A stretch of 64,000 bases of DNA from Rhodococcus sp. 4CII (GTDB taxonomy: Bacteria > Actinomycetota > Actinomycetes > Mycobacteriales > Mycobacteriaceae), in NCBI RefSeq assembly GCF_014256275.1, contig NZ_JACCFE010000002.1, forward strand, positions 7,317,501-7,381,500. The letters run 5' to 3'. This document shows positions 9,581-17,500 of this stretch, piece by piece (within the stretch, counting starts at the first letter, position 1; the number at the start of each line of letters is the position of its first letter). The position numbers and the translations under genes are program-made. Below the pieces are notes generated by a model. It was not told the origin of the DNA. It saw only the letters and a program-made list of their open reading frames with translations, and did no database searches.

Positions 9581-9961
9581 TCAACCTTCGTTCTCGTGGG
9601 CCAGCTCGATGGCCTGGCCGAAGGTCGCGACGCTGTCGAAGCCGGCGTCCCGGCCGACGCTCGTGTAGCTCGAGTTGAGTCGGGCCAGGCCCTCGACGCT
9701 CGATTCTGGCCCGATGACCTCGTCGCGGTCCAAAATCGCGCCGTTGCGGTCTCGTACCGGGACGACCGAGTTTGCGAACCGGCCGTCGCTCCAGGCCTCG
9801 TCGATCTGGTTTGGGTCGAGGCTCGGGTTGCGCTCCTGCGCAGCGTCGATCAGACCGTCGGCGAGGTTGATCGGCTTGGTGCCGTGAAGGGAGCCGTCCT
9901 TCTTGCCTTTGCGTCGCGGTGTGCGGATTGCGTCATATACCAGCGCTTCAGGTTGTGCCAT
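9581..9961 (-). pseudogene. thiolase (acetyl-CoA acetyltransferase) with large internal deletion
   Basis: This 126-codon frame joins two parts of a thiolase. The N-terminal ~50 residues (EALVYDAIRTPRRKGKKDGS, LADGLIDAAQERNPSLDPNQID) are followed directly by AWSDGRFANSVVPVRDRNG and LDRDEVIGPESSVEGLARLN, which lie ~130 residues later in intact enzymes. The active-site Cys region is therefore gone, and the C-terminal catalytic half is replaced by a short unrelated tail. The reading frame stays open across the deletion. It cannot be an active thiolase. Confidence 0.8.
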
Positions 9962-10059
9962 GAGAAGTCCTAACTCGGTCGGTGGGGCCCGGTGATGCAG
10001 ATGGAGGCGCTTGTCTCCGCAGACGCAGCGGCTGCGGAAGTGCCTATGCTTCAGAAGGT

Positions 10060-10195
10060 TCAGGCGATGGTCATGCCCCCGTCGACGAGCATGGTTTGAC
10101 CCGTCATGTGCCCGGAGGCGGTGGAGGCGGCGGCGCCGACGATTTCGGGGGTCGTTCCCATTTGACCCGAGGGGCCGCGTCTCATCTGTGCGTCG
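10060..10195 (-). pseudogene. short-chain dehydrogenase C-terminal remnant
   Basis: The minus strand encodes an SDR C-terminus ending at TGA 10060-10062: MRRGPSGQMGTTPEIVGAAA, then GHMTGQTMLVDGGMTIA. The catalytic Tyr/Lys and Rossmann parts are missing upstream, and the usual FLAS segment before SGHMTGQ is shortened. Confidence 0.6.
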
Positions 10196-10219
10196 AGATA
10201 GCTGCCCGACTGGTCCGGC

Positions 10220-11062
10220 TCACCCTTTGGCCGAGCGTGCTGATCCCCACGCGGCTCCTGGGTTCACCCGGTGGGGGTAGGCATCGACCAGGCAGTGGTA
10301 GAGCTCCAGTGTGGTCGACGTGCTCGCAGCCATCGCCTCGAAGTCGTGGATGTATCGCTTGGTTTGCTCGATAATCTCTGGGAGGTCGCCACGATCCGGG
10401 TTCTTGTGGCCTGCCACGACGGCGGTGGGAGTCAGGGCGGCAAGTGTCTCCAGGGCGGCGATCCATGCCTTGCGACCTTCGACCGACGACTCTGCGAGAT
10501 ACAGATGCACGTCGTTGTATGCGGCGTCACCGGCTACGACCAGGTCGATCGATGGCACGTGCAACGCGGTCGTGTCGTCGGTGTCGGTGTGGCCGAGTTC
10601 GACAATCCGGATCTCCTCGCCTTCGATTTCGAAGCTGTCGCCCATCAAGGGCTCCGGCAGGACGAATCGATCCGGGATCTGCCCAGGGAAACGGGACTTC
10701 CAAAACGACTCGACAAACTCGGGCGCGCACTGTTGCTGAGCGTGCGCCACGACGGCTGGAGTAGCGATCGCACGAGCTCGCGGGAAGCGTTCGAGGAGAG
10801 TGGCCAAGCCGAACCAGTGATCACCGTGGCCGTGCGTGATATAGATCGTCGTGAGGTTCTTCCCACTGGCTCCTACCCAGTCCGTCAGGTGGCGTGCCTG
10901 CGCTACCGTCATGAGCGGGTCGACGAGGACGGCATCGGAAACGCCGCTGATCAGCGTCGAGGAGATAGGCGACCACCATCGGCGGTCCATGTCCGGCGGA
11001 ATATCGGGGATTGCCGTTGGGATGGACGGTGCGACATATACGTCGTAGGACAGTGTCGGCAT
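10220..11062 (-). CDS. MBL-fold metallo-hydrolase
   Basis: A 280-residue metallo-beta-lactamase-fold protein. The zinc-binding motif THGHGDH is at ~95, further ligands lie near ELGHTDTDDTT and VVAGDAAYND, and a terminal AGHKNPD follows. Such enzymes hydrolyse thioesters, lactones or phosphodiesters; the substrate is not evident. The ATG at 11062 was chosen because the longer frame upstream is the enoyl-CoA hydratase gene read in another frame. It appears intact among decayed neighbours. Confidence 0.85.
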   Translation of the reverse strand: MPTLSYDVYVAPSIPTAIPDIPPDMDRRWWSPISSTLISGVSDAVLVDPLMTVAQARHLTDWVGASGKNLTTIYITHGHGDHWFGLATLLERFPRARAIATPAVVAHAQQQCAPEFVESFWKSRFPGQIPDRFVLPEPLMGDSFEIEGEEIRIVELGHTDTDDTTALHVPSIDLVVAGDAAYNDVHLYLAESSVEGRKAWIAALETLAALTPTAVVAGHKNPDRGDLPEIIEQTKRYIHDFEAMAASTSTTLELYHCLVDAYPHRVNPGAAWGSARSAKG

Positions 11063-11063
11063 G

Positions 11064-11780
11064 TCAGAAATTCCTCTCACCGGCCCTGGAATGGCCTGGC
11101 AGCCGGGGCCGGCCAGCTTGGAGGGCCTTGACTGCGGCCGGAATCGCCGCGAGTCGTCGGTCCGGAAAAGTGGCAAGGCGATGTCGATCATGGCCTCGTC
11201 GGCTGCCGCGACTCCGCCAGCCGCCCAGGCGCGTACAAGCGCCTTGTGGGCCGCGTGAGCCCGCTGTCGGTCCCTCCGCGACCGTGCGTGCGAAAGCAGT
11301 TGCCGCGTCATCGAGTTCGGAGTCTGGCACGACCCTGTTGATCACGCCGCAGCATTCCATCTCATCGGCCCGGACCTGCTCCGAAGTCAGGTCCCACTCC
11401 ATCGCCCGGGACCGCCCCGCACGTTCGGCCACCCGGTAGACGTCGCCCAGCAGCGTGACGATTCCGATGGACTGTTCGGGACGGGCGAACTTCGCACTCT
11501 GGCCGGCAAAAATCACGTCGCTACGGATGGCCAACTCGAACCCTCCTCCGAAGCGCATACCCTGTACGGCGGCATCGGTAGGCACTCGCAGTCGCTCGAA
11601 CCGGTTAAACGTCCACATGAAGTTCTCGAACTGGGTGCGCAACTCGGGTTCGGTCCACTCCGGCACTCCGGCCACGGATCGATATCCCCACCGAAGCTGA
11701 AGTCGGGACCATTAGCCCGAAGCAGGACGGCGCGGGCGTCGCTGGTTCCGATTGTGTGGAGCGTGGCTTCGCGCGCCAAA
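11064..11780 (-). pseudogene. enoyl-CoA hydratase/isomerase, frameshifted and N-terminally truncated
   Basis: Crotonase-family sequence is spread over three frames: DARAVLLRANGPDFSFGGDI (oxyanion region), then FNRFERLRVPTDAAVQGMRF, GGGFELAIRSDVIFAG and PEQSIGIVTLLG, then AHKALVRAWAAGGVAAADEA in a third frame, then AAVKALQAGRPRLPGHSRAG back in the second. At least three single-base shifts are needed, the first by loss of a G in a GGG run. The first ~45 residues are missing because the frame continues into a CoA-transferase fragment. Sequencing error could explain the single-base shifts but not the fusion. Confidence 0.75.
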
Positions 11781-12049
11781 TACTGCCGCGCGAACTTCTT
11801 CTCGCCGACAAACGATGAAGTCATTCGGAGGATACGGTCCTCACACATAGCAGGCCATGGCCCCCAGTCGTCCACCCGGCTGTCGTTTGAGACCAGGTCG
11901 AAGGTCTGTAACCCCTCGCTGGCGAGTGCTGCAATCACCACGCTGGGGATGCCGCAGAACTCGACGCCTTCCACCGCAAGGGAGGCACCGGCGCCGATAT
12001 CCCGAACCGCGTCTTCAGCGCAATCGACAACATCGACAACCTTGTCCAC
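11781..12049 (-). pseudogene. CoA-transferase subunit A N-terminal fragment fused to enoyl-CoA hydratase
   Basis: The frame starts at GTG 12049 behind an AGGAGG site and encodes the first ~90 residues of a 3-oxoacid-type CoA-transferase alpha subunit: GASLAVEGVEFCGIPSVVIA, FDLVSNDSRVDDWGP, ILRMTSSFVGEKKFARQYLA. It then runs in frame into enoyl-CoA hydratase sequence, with the rest of the transferase (over 130 residues) and its beta subunit missing. A deletion between two neighbouring catabolic genes is the simplest explanation. A good promoter remains upstream. Confidence 0.75.
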
Positions 12050-12119
12050 AGTAGATCCTCCTTCTCTCAGTCGGGCGCTACTCATGGCGGCTGCGATGTG
12101 TCGGACGCCACACAAGAGA

Positions 12120-12148
12120 CATAACCATAGATAGTAAGCATCTGTCAA
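12120..12148 (-). promoter_or_regulatory. sigma70-type promoter before the CoA-transferase fragment
   Basis: Minus-strand TTGACA (12148-12143) is followed after 17 bp by GTTATG (12125-12120), with the GTG start ~70 bp further on. The 332-bp stretch 12149-12480 beyond it holds no gene I recognise. Confidence 0.45.
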
Positions 12149-12480
12149 TTATCGACTGTAGGTGTGGGGATGTTTGGCGCTGAGCTGTTCAAGGCGACCG
12201 TTTAGCGCGTGTTTTGCCTGGCAATCGCAAGACAAATGGCGACGTAGTCAGACGTAATCATGAGCCATATGGTCTCACCTACGGCGGGGTATCGGCCTGA
12301 TTGTGAGGGGGCAGCCTGACTAAGCCCGGCCATCGACTGGACCGGGTTCTGAGGTCCCCATCCCAAGGAGGGGAACTCTGCCGCGGATCAAGCCGAACAG
12401 TGTGAACACGGTGATCGGGTGTCGCAGAACACGATCGTCGATCCGACCGCGTCGTTCCCTTTGCCTGCGATCACCGGCCG

Positions 12481-12930
12481 TTGCCGGCGCATCCCACTGC
12501 CCTGACGGAGTTCCTCGCCGACCACCCGGCGGCCGCGGGCACCCAACGCCGCCGGGTCACCGTCGTCAACGCCGTCCACACCCAAGGCGGGTTGCCGGCG
12601 CCGGGGCTGGCGGAAACGATCCGGCAACTACTCAACGACTCCCGGACCGAACGGCTGGAGCGGGTCAAGGCTGCTGCGGGGCAGTGGATCCCGCAGATGC
12701 CCACCACGGGGTGGCCGGTCGGGGTGTTCGGGCGCCGCGACGCCCTGATCCTCACTCTGGTGGCAGGCGGGCTCGGATACGAGGACATCGCCCGCCTGCA
12801 CCGCACCGACCTCACCGCCGAGAACGGCGCGTTGGTCGTGCGGGTGGGGGAGCGGTGGGTCCGCATCCCTGACGCCGACGGTCACCGCGGTGTCTGGCTG
12901 GACGGTGCGGTGACGGGCTGGGGTGAGCTA
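12481..12930 (+). mobile_element. tyrosine-recombinase-like gene fragment
   Basis: About 145 codons on the plus strand resemble the N-terminal core-binding part of actinobacterial phage/plasmid-type integrases: PTALTEFLADHPAAAGTQRR, VTVVNAVHTQGGLPAPG, then FGRRDALILTLVAGGLGYED at the start of a catalytic domain. The catalytic R-H-R-Y set is absent because the coding signal ends where the minus-strand fgd gene ends (12928). A stop and apparent frameshift cut off its 5' end at ~12475. It is a relic and may mark an old island boundary. Confidence 0.5.
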
Positions 12931-13941
12931 GCCGAGCTTGCGCAGCCGGGGTGCCAGGTCACGCTCGAACAACTCGAGGAACCGCTTCTGATCGTGACCG
13001 GGAGCGTGGAAAACCAGGTGGTTCAGCCCTGCGTCGATGTAGGGCTTGATCGCCTCGACCACTTCGTCCGCGTCGGCGCCCACGATCCACCGCTTCGCGA
13101 CCTGCTCGATGGGGAGCGCATCCGCGGCGGCCTCCATCTCGATCGGGTCGGTGATGTCATGTTTCTGCTCGGGTGTCAGGGACAGCGGCGCCCAGAATCG
13201 GGTGTTCTCCAGTGCCTGTGCGGGATCGGTGTCGTAGGAAATCTTGATCTCGATCAGACGATCGATGTCCTCGACCTTCCGTTCGGCCTTCTGCGCGCCC
13301 TCGGCGACGGCTGGCATCAGCTTGTCGTTGTACAGCTCCATGCCCTTGCCGGAGGTACAGATGAATCCGTCACCTGCACGTCCGGCGTAGCGGGCGACGA
13401 CCGGACCGCCTGCTGCGATGTACACCGGAATGCCCTCTACGGGAACGTCATAGATCGAGGCGCCGGTGGTGCGGTAGTACTGACCTTCGAAGTCGACCCG
13501 GCCGCCCTTCCACAGTTCGCGCATAAGTTGCACGGATTCGCGCAGGCGGGCAAAGCGTTCCTTGAAATCGGGCCAATCGCCTTCGAACCCGGTCGCGATC
13601 TCGTTGAGCGCCTCACCGGTGCCGACCCCGAGCATCACCCGTCCGGGATAGAGCAGGCCCATCGTGGCGAACGCCTGCGCGATGACTGCGGGGTTGTACC
13701 GGAATGTCGGTGTCAGAACCGAAGTGCCGAGCTGGATCCTTGTGGTCCGCTCACCGACGGCCGTCATCCACGCCAGGGAGAACGGGGCGTGGCCACCCTT
13801 GTGCCGCCACGGCTGGAAGTGGTCGCTCACCATGGCGCTGTCGAGTCCATGACTTTCCGCGAGCACTGAGAGTTCGACCAGTTCACGTGGGCCGAACTGT
13901 TCGGCCGACGCCTTGTACCCGAGCTTGAGTTCTGCGGTCAT
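12928..13941 (-). CDS. fgd: F420-dependent glucose-6-phosphate dehydrogenase
   Basis: A 337-residue luciferase-like (LLM class) oxidoreductase. It oxidises glucose-6-phosphate to 6-phosphogluconolactone and reduces coenzyme F420 to F420H2. The N-terminus GYKASAEQFGP, the F420/substrate site SDHFQPWRHKGGHAPFS (His41, Trp45), GTGEALNE (Glu110) and IAAGGPVVARYAGRAGDGFI match mycobacterial FGD closely, as does the length. A GCAGGAAACACAC segment precedes the ATG. It is last in a minus-strand series with glpX, gnd and two aldehyde dehydrogenases, and pgl and gnd in the same block could process its product. Confidence 0.95.
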   Translation of the reverse strand: MTAELKLGYKASAEQFGPRELVELSVLAESHGLDSAMVSDHFQPWRHKGGHAPFSLAWMTAVGERTTRIQLGTSVLTPTFRYNPAVIAQAFATMGLLYPGRVMLGVGTGEALNEIATGFEGDWPDFKERFARLRESVQLMRELWKGGRVDFEGQYYRTTGASIYDVPVEGIPVYIAAGGPVVARYAGRAGDGFICTSGKGMELYNDKLMPAVAEGAQKAERKVEDIDRLIEIKISYDTDPAQALENTRFWAPLSLTPEQKHDITDPIEMEAAADALPIEQVAKRWIVGADADEVVEAIKPYIDAGLNHLVFHAPGHDQKRFLELFERDLAPRLRKLG

Positions 13942-13983
13942 GTGTGTTTCCTGCTTTTCTGTGTGTGTGTACGAAGTGGTTCG

Positions 13984-14986
13984 TCAGCCGTGGAAGTCCA
14001 CCGCGGAGTACTCACGGAGTTTGTTCAGACTGTGTCGTCCGTCGATCATCCGGACTGTGCCGGACTTGGATCGCATGACGATCGACTGGGTGGAGGCTCC
14101 GCCTGCGGCGTAACGCACCCCGCGGAGCAGGTCACCGTCAGTGACACCCGTCGCGCAGAAGAACACGTTGTCTCCGGAAACGAGATCCTCGGTATGCAGC
14201 ACCCGGTCGAGGTCGTGGCCCGCGTCGATCGCTCGCCGGCGCTCGGCATCGTTGGCGGGTGCGAGCCGGCCCTGGATCGCGCCCTCCCATGCATCGCAGT
14301 GCCGCTGCTGCGATCACACCCTCGGGGGTGCCGCCGATCCCCAGCAGCATGTCCGGTGCCGAACGTGGATCCGCGGCTGCGATGGCGCCGGCGACATCGC
14401 CGTCCGCCAGCAGTTGAACCCTGGCTCCGGCGTCTCGCACGGTATTGATGAGGTCGCCGTGGCGGAGCCGGTCGAGTACGGCCACTGTCACGTCCGAGAC
14501 CGACGACTTCTTCGCTCGTGCCACACGCCGGATGTTCTCGTGGACCGGCGCGGTGATGTCGATGACGTCGGCGGCATCGGGACCGACTGCGATCTTCTCC
14601 ATGTAGAACACCGCAGACGGATCGAACATCGTTCCGCGCTCGGATACCGCGAGCACGGCGACGGCGTTGGACATTCCCTTGGACATCATTGTCGTGCCGT
14701 CCACCGGATCGACCGCGACGTCGCACTCGGGACCGTCACCGGTTCCGACGCACTCGCCGTTGTAGAGCATGGGGGCGTGGTCTTTCTCACCCTCGCCGAT
14801 CACGACGACTCCGCGCATGGACACGGAATTGATGAGCTGCCGGATTGCGTCGACTGCGGCGCCGTCGCCGCCGTTCTTGTCGCCCCGTCCCACCCAGCGT
14901 CCGGCTGCCATCGCGGCTGCTTCAGTCATGCGAACCAGTTCGAGGGCGAGATTGCGGTCCGGCTTCTCCCGGCGGCTCACGGTCAC
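13984..14986 (-). CDS. glpX: class II fructose-1,6-bisphosphatase GlpX (frameshifted)
   Basis: GlpX hydrolyses fructose-1,6-bisphosphate to fructose-6-phosphate. Residues from the GTG at 14986 read REKPDRNLALELVRMTEAAA, GRGDKNGGDGAAVDA, VVIGEGEKDHAPMLYNGE and CDVAVDPVDGTTMMSKG, which carry the metal and substrate motifs. Near 14288 an extra G in a GGG run shifts the frame; the remainder (HTEDLVSGDNVFFCATGVTDGD to SAVDFHG, stop at 13984) is in another frame. Without that base the protein would be ~333 residues, normal for the family. The GTG overlaps the gnd stop (GTGA). Either a sequencing error or a recent inactivating insertion. Confidence 0.85.
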
Positions 14987-15900
14987 CGGGCCGCAGCCTT
15001 CACCTGATCGAGTGCAGCGTCTGCGCTGCTCGTGGAGTGTCCGCCGAATTGTTTCCGCAGGGCGGAGACCGCCTTCATCGACGGTGAGGACTCCTGCCTG
15101 CTGGCGAACCGGGCGAAGAGTGCGGCCGAGATGACCGGTACCGGAACGGCATTGCGGATGGCCTCTTCGACGGTCCACCGGCCTTCGCCGGAGTCTTGGG
15201 TCCACCCGGAGATCCCGGACAGCTCGGGATCATCTTTGAGGGCGCGCACGAGGAGGTCGAGGAGCCACGATCGCACCACGGTGCCACGGCTCCAGGCTTC
15301 GATGACTGCCGGGACATTCTCGACGAGTTCTGTGGCCTCGAGCAGCTCGAAGCCCTCCGCGTACGCCTGCATCAGGCCGTACTCGATCCCGTTGTGCACC
15401 ATCTTTGAATAATGCCCTGCTCCAATGGGTCCCGCGTGTACGAATCCTTCGCTGCGTGGGCCTTCGGGGCGGAGGGCGTCGAAGAGCGGCATCGCCCTGT
15501 CGATGTGCTCCTCGGCTCCGCCCACCATCAACGCGTAGCCGTTCTCGAGACCCCAGATTCCGCCGGAAACACCGCAGTCGATGTACCCGATCCCTCGCGC
15601 GTCGAGCGCCTTCGCGTGGAGGATGTCCTCGCCGAAGCGGGAGTTGCCTCCTTCGATGACGAGGTCGCCCGGAGAAAGCGCCTGTGACAGGTGCGTGATC
15701 GTCTCCTGGGTCGGCCCACCCGCCGGAACCATCACCCAGACGATGCGCGGTGAGGGGAGTGCCTCGACGAGCGCGTCAATCGACGACAGGTCGGAACTGT
15801 TGACGTGTGGGTCGTAACCGAGGACTTCGGTTCCCGAACGGCGCAGCCGTTCGCGCATGTTGAAGCCCATCTTTCCCAGCCCGATAAGCCCGATCTGCAT
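14983..15900 (-). CDS. gnd: 6-phosphogluconate dehydrogenase, decarboxylating (short form)
   Basis: A ~305-residue enzyme converting 6-phosphogluconate to ribulose-5-phosphate and CO2 with NAD(P)+. It shows the Rossmann start IGLIGLGKMGFNM, the substrate loop EGGNSRFGED, DCGVSGGIWGLENGY and the catalytic Lys segment GAGHYSKMVHNGIEYGLMQAYAEGF. The length fits the short GntZ/Gnd type lacking the long C-terminal tail. The ATG at 15900 sits at the Rossmann strand; an upstream in-frame start adds 11 unsupported residues. Its stop overlaps the glpX start, so the two are probably translationally coupled. Confidence 0.93.
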   Translation of the reverse strand: MQIGLIGLGKMGFNMRERLRRSGTEVLGYDPHVNSSDLSSIDALVEALPSPRIVWVMVPAGGPTQETITHLSQALSPGDLVIEGGNSRFGEDILHAKALDARGIGYIDCGVSGGIWGLENGYALMVGGAEEHIDRAMPLFDALRPEGPRSEGFVHAGPIGAGHYSKMVHNGIEYGLMQAYAEGFELLEATELVENVPAVIEAWSRGTVVRSWLLDLLVRALKDDPELSGISGWTQDSGEGRWTVEEAIRNAVPVPVISAALFARFASRQESSPSMKAVSALRKQFGGHSTSSADAALDQVKAAAR

Positions 15901-15987
15901 AGCGTGGAGCCTTTCCGAATCGACAGAGCACAACCGGTATGGGAGGCCGAGCCCCGTGGAACGAGTGCTCGACCTCCCGCGGGTGTG

Positions 15988-17418
15988 TCAGTTCTGGTTG
16001 TCCCCGAAGATGGCCTTCACCTCGAGGAAGTCCTCCAAACCGAACTTGCCGAATTCACGGCCGTTGCCGGACTGCTTATATCCACCGAACGGTGCATTGG
16101 CGGCCAGCGGGGCACCGTTGAGGTGCACCATTCCGGTCCGCATCCGCCGTGCGACCCTCCGTGCACGTTCGGGGTTTCCGGAAGACACCATGCCGGCGAG
16201 CCCGTATTGCGTGTCGTTGGCGATGCGCACCGCGTCGTCCTCGTCTTCGTAGCCGATGAACATCATCACCGGCCCGAAGATCTCCTCCTGCGCGATCGTC
16301 ATGTCATTGGTGACGTCGGCGAAGACGGTGGGCTTGACGAAGTAGCCCTCCTGCAACCCGTCCGGGCGGCCGGTTCCACCGACGACGAGCGTGCCGCCCT
16401 CGTCGATGCCCTTTTGAATGAGTCCCTGGATCTTGTCGAACTGTGCCTGCGACACCACGGGACCGACAGTCGTGCCCTTCGCATCCGGAGCTCCGACGAC
16501 GATGGTGGCTGCGGCCTTCTTTGCGATCTCCACAGCCTCGTTCATGCGATTCGAGGGGATGAGGATGCGGGATCCTGCGTTGCAGGACTGGCCCGAGTTC
16601 ACCACCATTCCGGTGACGTCGCGGGTGATGACGTCTTCGAAGTCGGCGTCGTCGAGCACGATGTTCGCCGACTTGCCGCCGAGTTCCTGGGCGACGCGCT
16701 TGACCGTCGGTGCCGCGTTCTTGGCGACCTCGACGCCGGCACGCGTCGACCCGGTGAACGAGACCATGTCGACCGCGGGGTGCGCGGACAGTGCCGTTCC
16801 CACGGTCGGGCCGTCACCGTTGATGAGGTTGAAGACGCCCGCGGGAACACCGGCTTCGTCCAGGATCTCGGCGAAGATGATCGCGTTGAGCGGCGCAATC
16901 TCCGACGGTTTGAGCACCATCGTGCATCCGGCTGCGAGGGCGGGTGCCACCTTGGCGACGATCTGGTTTAGCGGCCAGTTCCAGGGGGTGATGAAAGCGC
17001 AGACGCCGACCGGCTCGCGCACCACGGTCGTGGTGTCGATCTTTTCCTCGAACGTGAAGTTCCTGAGGGCGTCGAGTGTCGCCATGAAGTGCCCGAGACC
17101 TGCCGGTGCCTGAGCCGCCTCCGCGAGGCCCGTGGGTGCTCCCATCTCGCTGGTGACGGCGGCCGCGAGGTCCTTCATACGCCGCTTGTACACCGCGATG
17201 ATTTTCTCCAACAGGGCGATGCGCTCGGCCGGGGTGGTCGAGGCGAAACTGTCGAACGCCTTACGTGCGGAGGTGACTGCGAGGTCAACGTCCTGTTCGT
17301 TGCCCATTGCGATTGTGGCGATCGGCTTCTCCGTCGCCGGGTTGATCACCTCGAGCGTCTTCGAGCCGATCGGGTCTACCCAGGTGCCGTCGATGTAGAA
17401 CTTCTGAGTGTGGTCCAT
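15988..17418 (-). CDS. NAD(P)+-dependent aldehyde dehydrogenase
   Basis: A 476-residue ALDH-superfamily enzyme oxidising an aldehyde to its acid. Visible are TPWNWPLNQIVAKVAPALAAG, VLKPSEIAP, FTGSTRAGVEV, the general-base Glu in QELGGKSANIV and the catalytic Cys in SGQSCNAGSRI, followed by QEEIFGPV and a GGYKQSGNGREFG end. A CGGAGGAAAACG site precedes the ATG. It lies between gnd and a second ALDH, all on the minus strand. The aldehyde is unknown. Confidence 0.92.
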   Translation of the reverse strand: MDHTQKFYIDGTWVDPIGSKTLEVINPATEKPIATIAMGNEQDVDLAVTSARKAFDSFASTTPAERIALLEKIIAVYKRRMKDLAAAVTSEMGAPTGLAEAAQAPAGLGHFMATLDALRNFTFEEKIDTTTVVREPVGVCAFITPWNWPLNQIVAKVAPALAAGCTMVLKPSEIAPLNAIIFAEILDEAGVPAGVFNLINGDGPTVGTALSAHPAVDMVSFTGSTRAGVEVAKNAAPTVKRVAQELGGKSANIVLDDADFEDVITRDVTGMVVNSGQSCNAGSRILIPSNRMNEAVEIAKKAAATIVVGAPDAKGTTVGPVVSQAQFDKIQGLIQKGIDEGGTLVVGGTGRPDGLQEGYFVKPTVFADVTNDMTIAQEEIFGPVMMFIGYEDEDDAVRIANDTQYGLAGMVSSGNPERARRVARRMRTGMVHLNGAPLAANAPFGGYKQSGNGREFGKFGLEDFLEVKAIFGDNQN

Positions 17419-17500
17419 CGTTTTCCTCCGTCGAAGCGTTGGTGGTTCTGAAAAATGCTGGGGCCAAGCGGTTGAGTTCGAAAATGTGCGATCGCCCCCG

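Noticed and set aside
12481..13869. Single 462-codon plus-strand protein joining the recombinase-like segment with sequence opposite fgd
   Set aside because: Only the first ~145 codons look like a recombinase. The rest is antisense to fgd, so the frame is a chance fusion.
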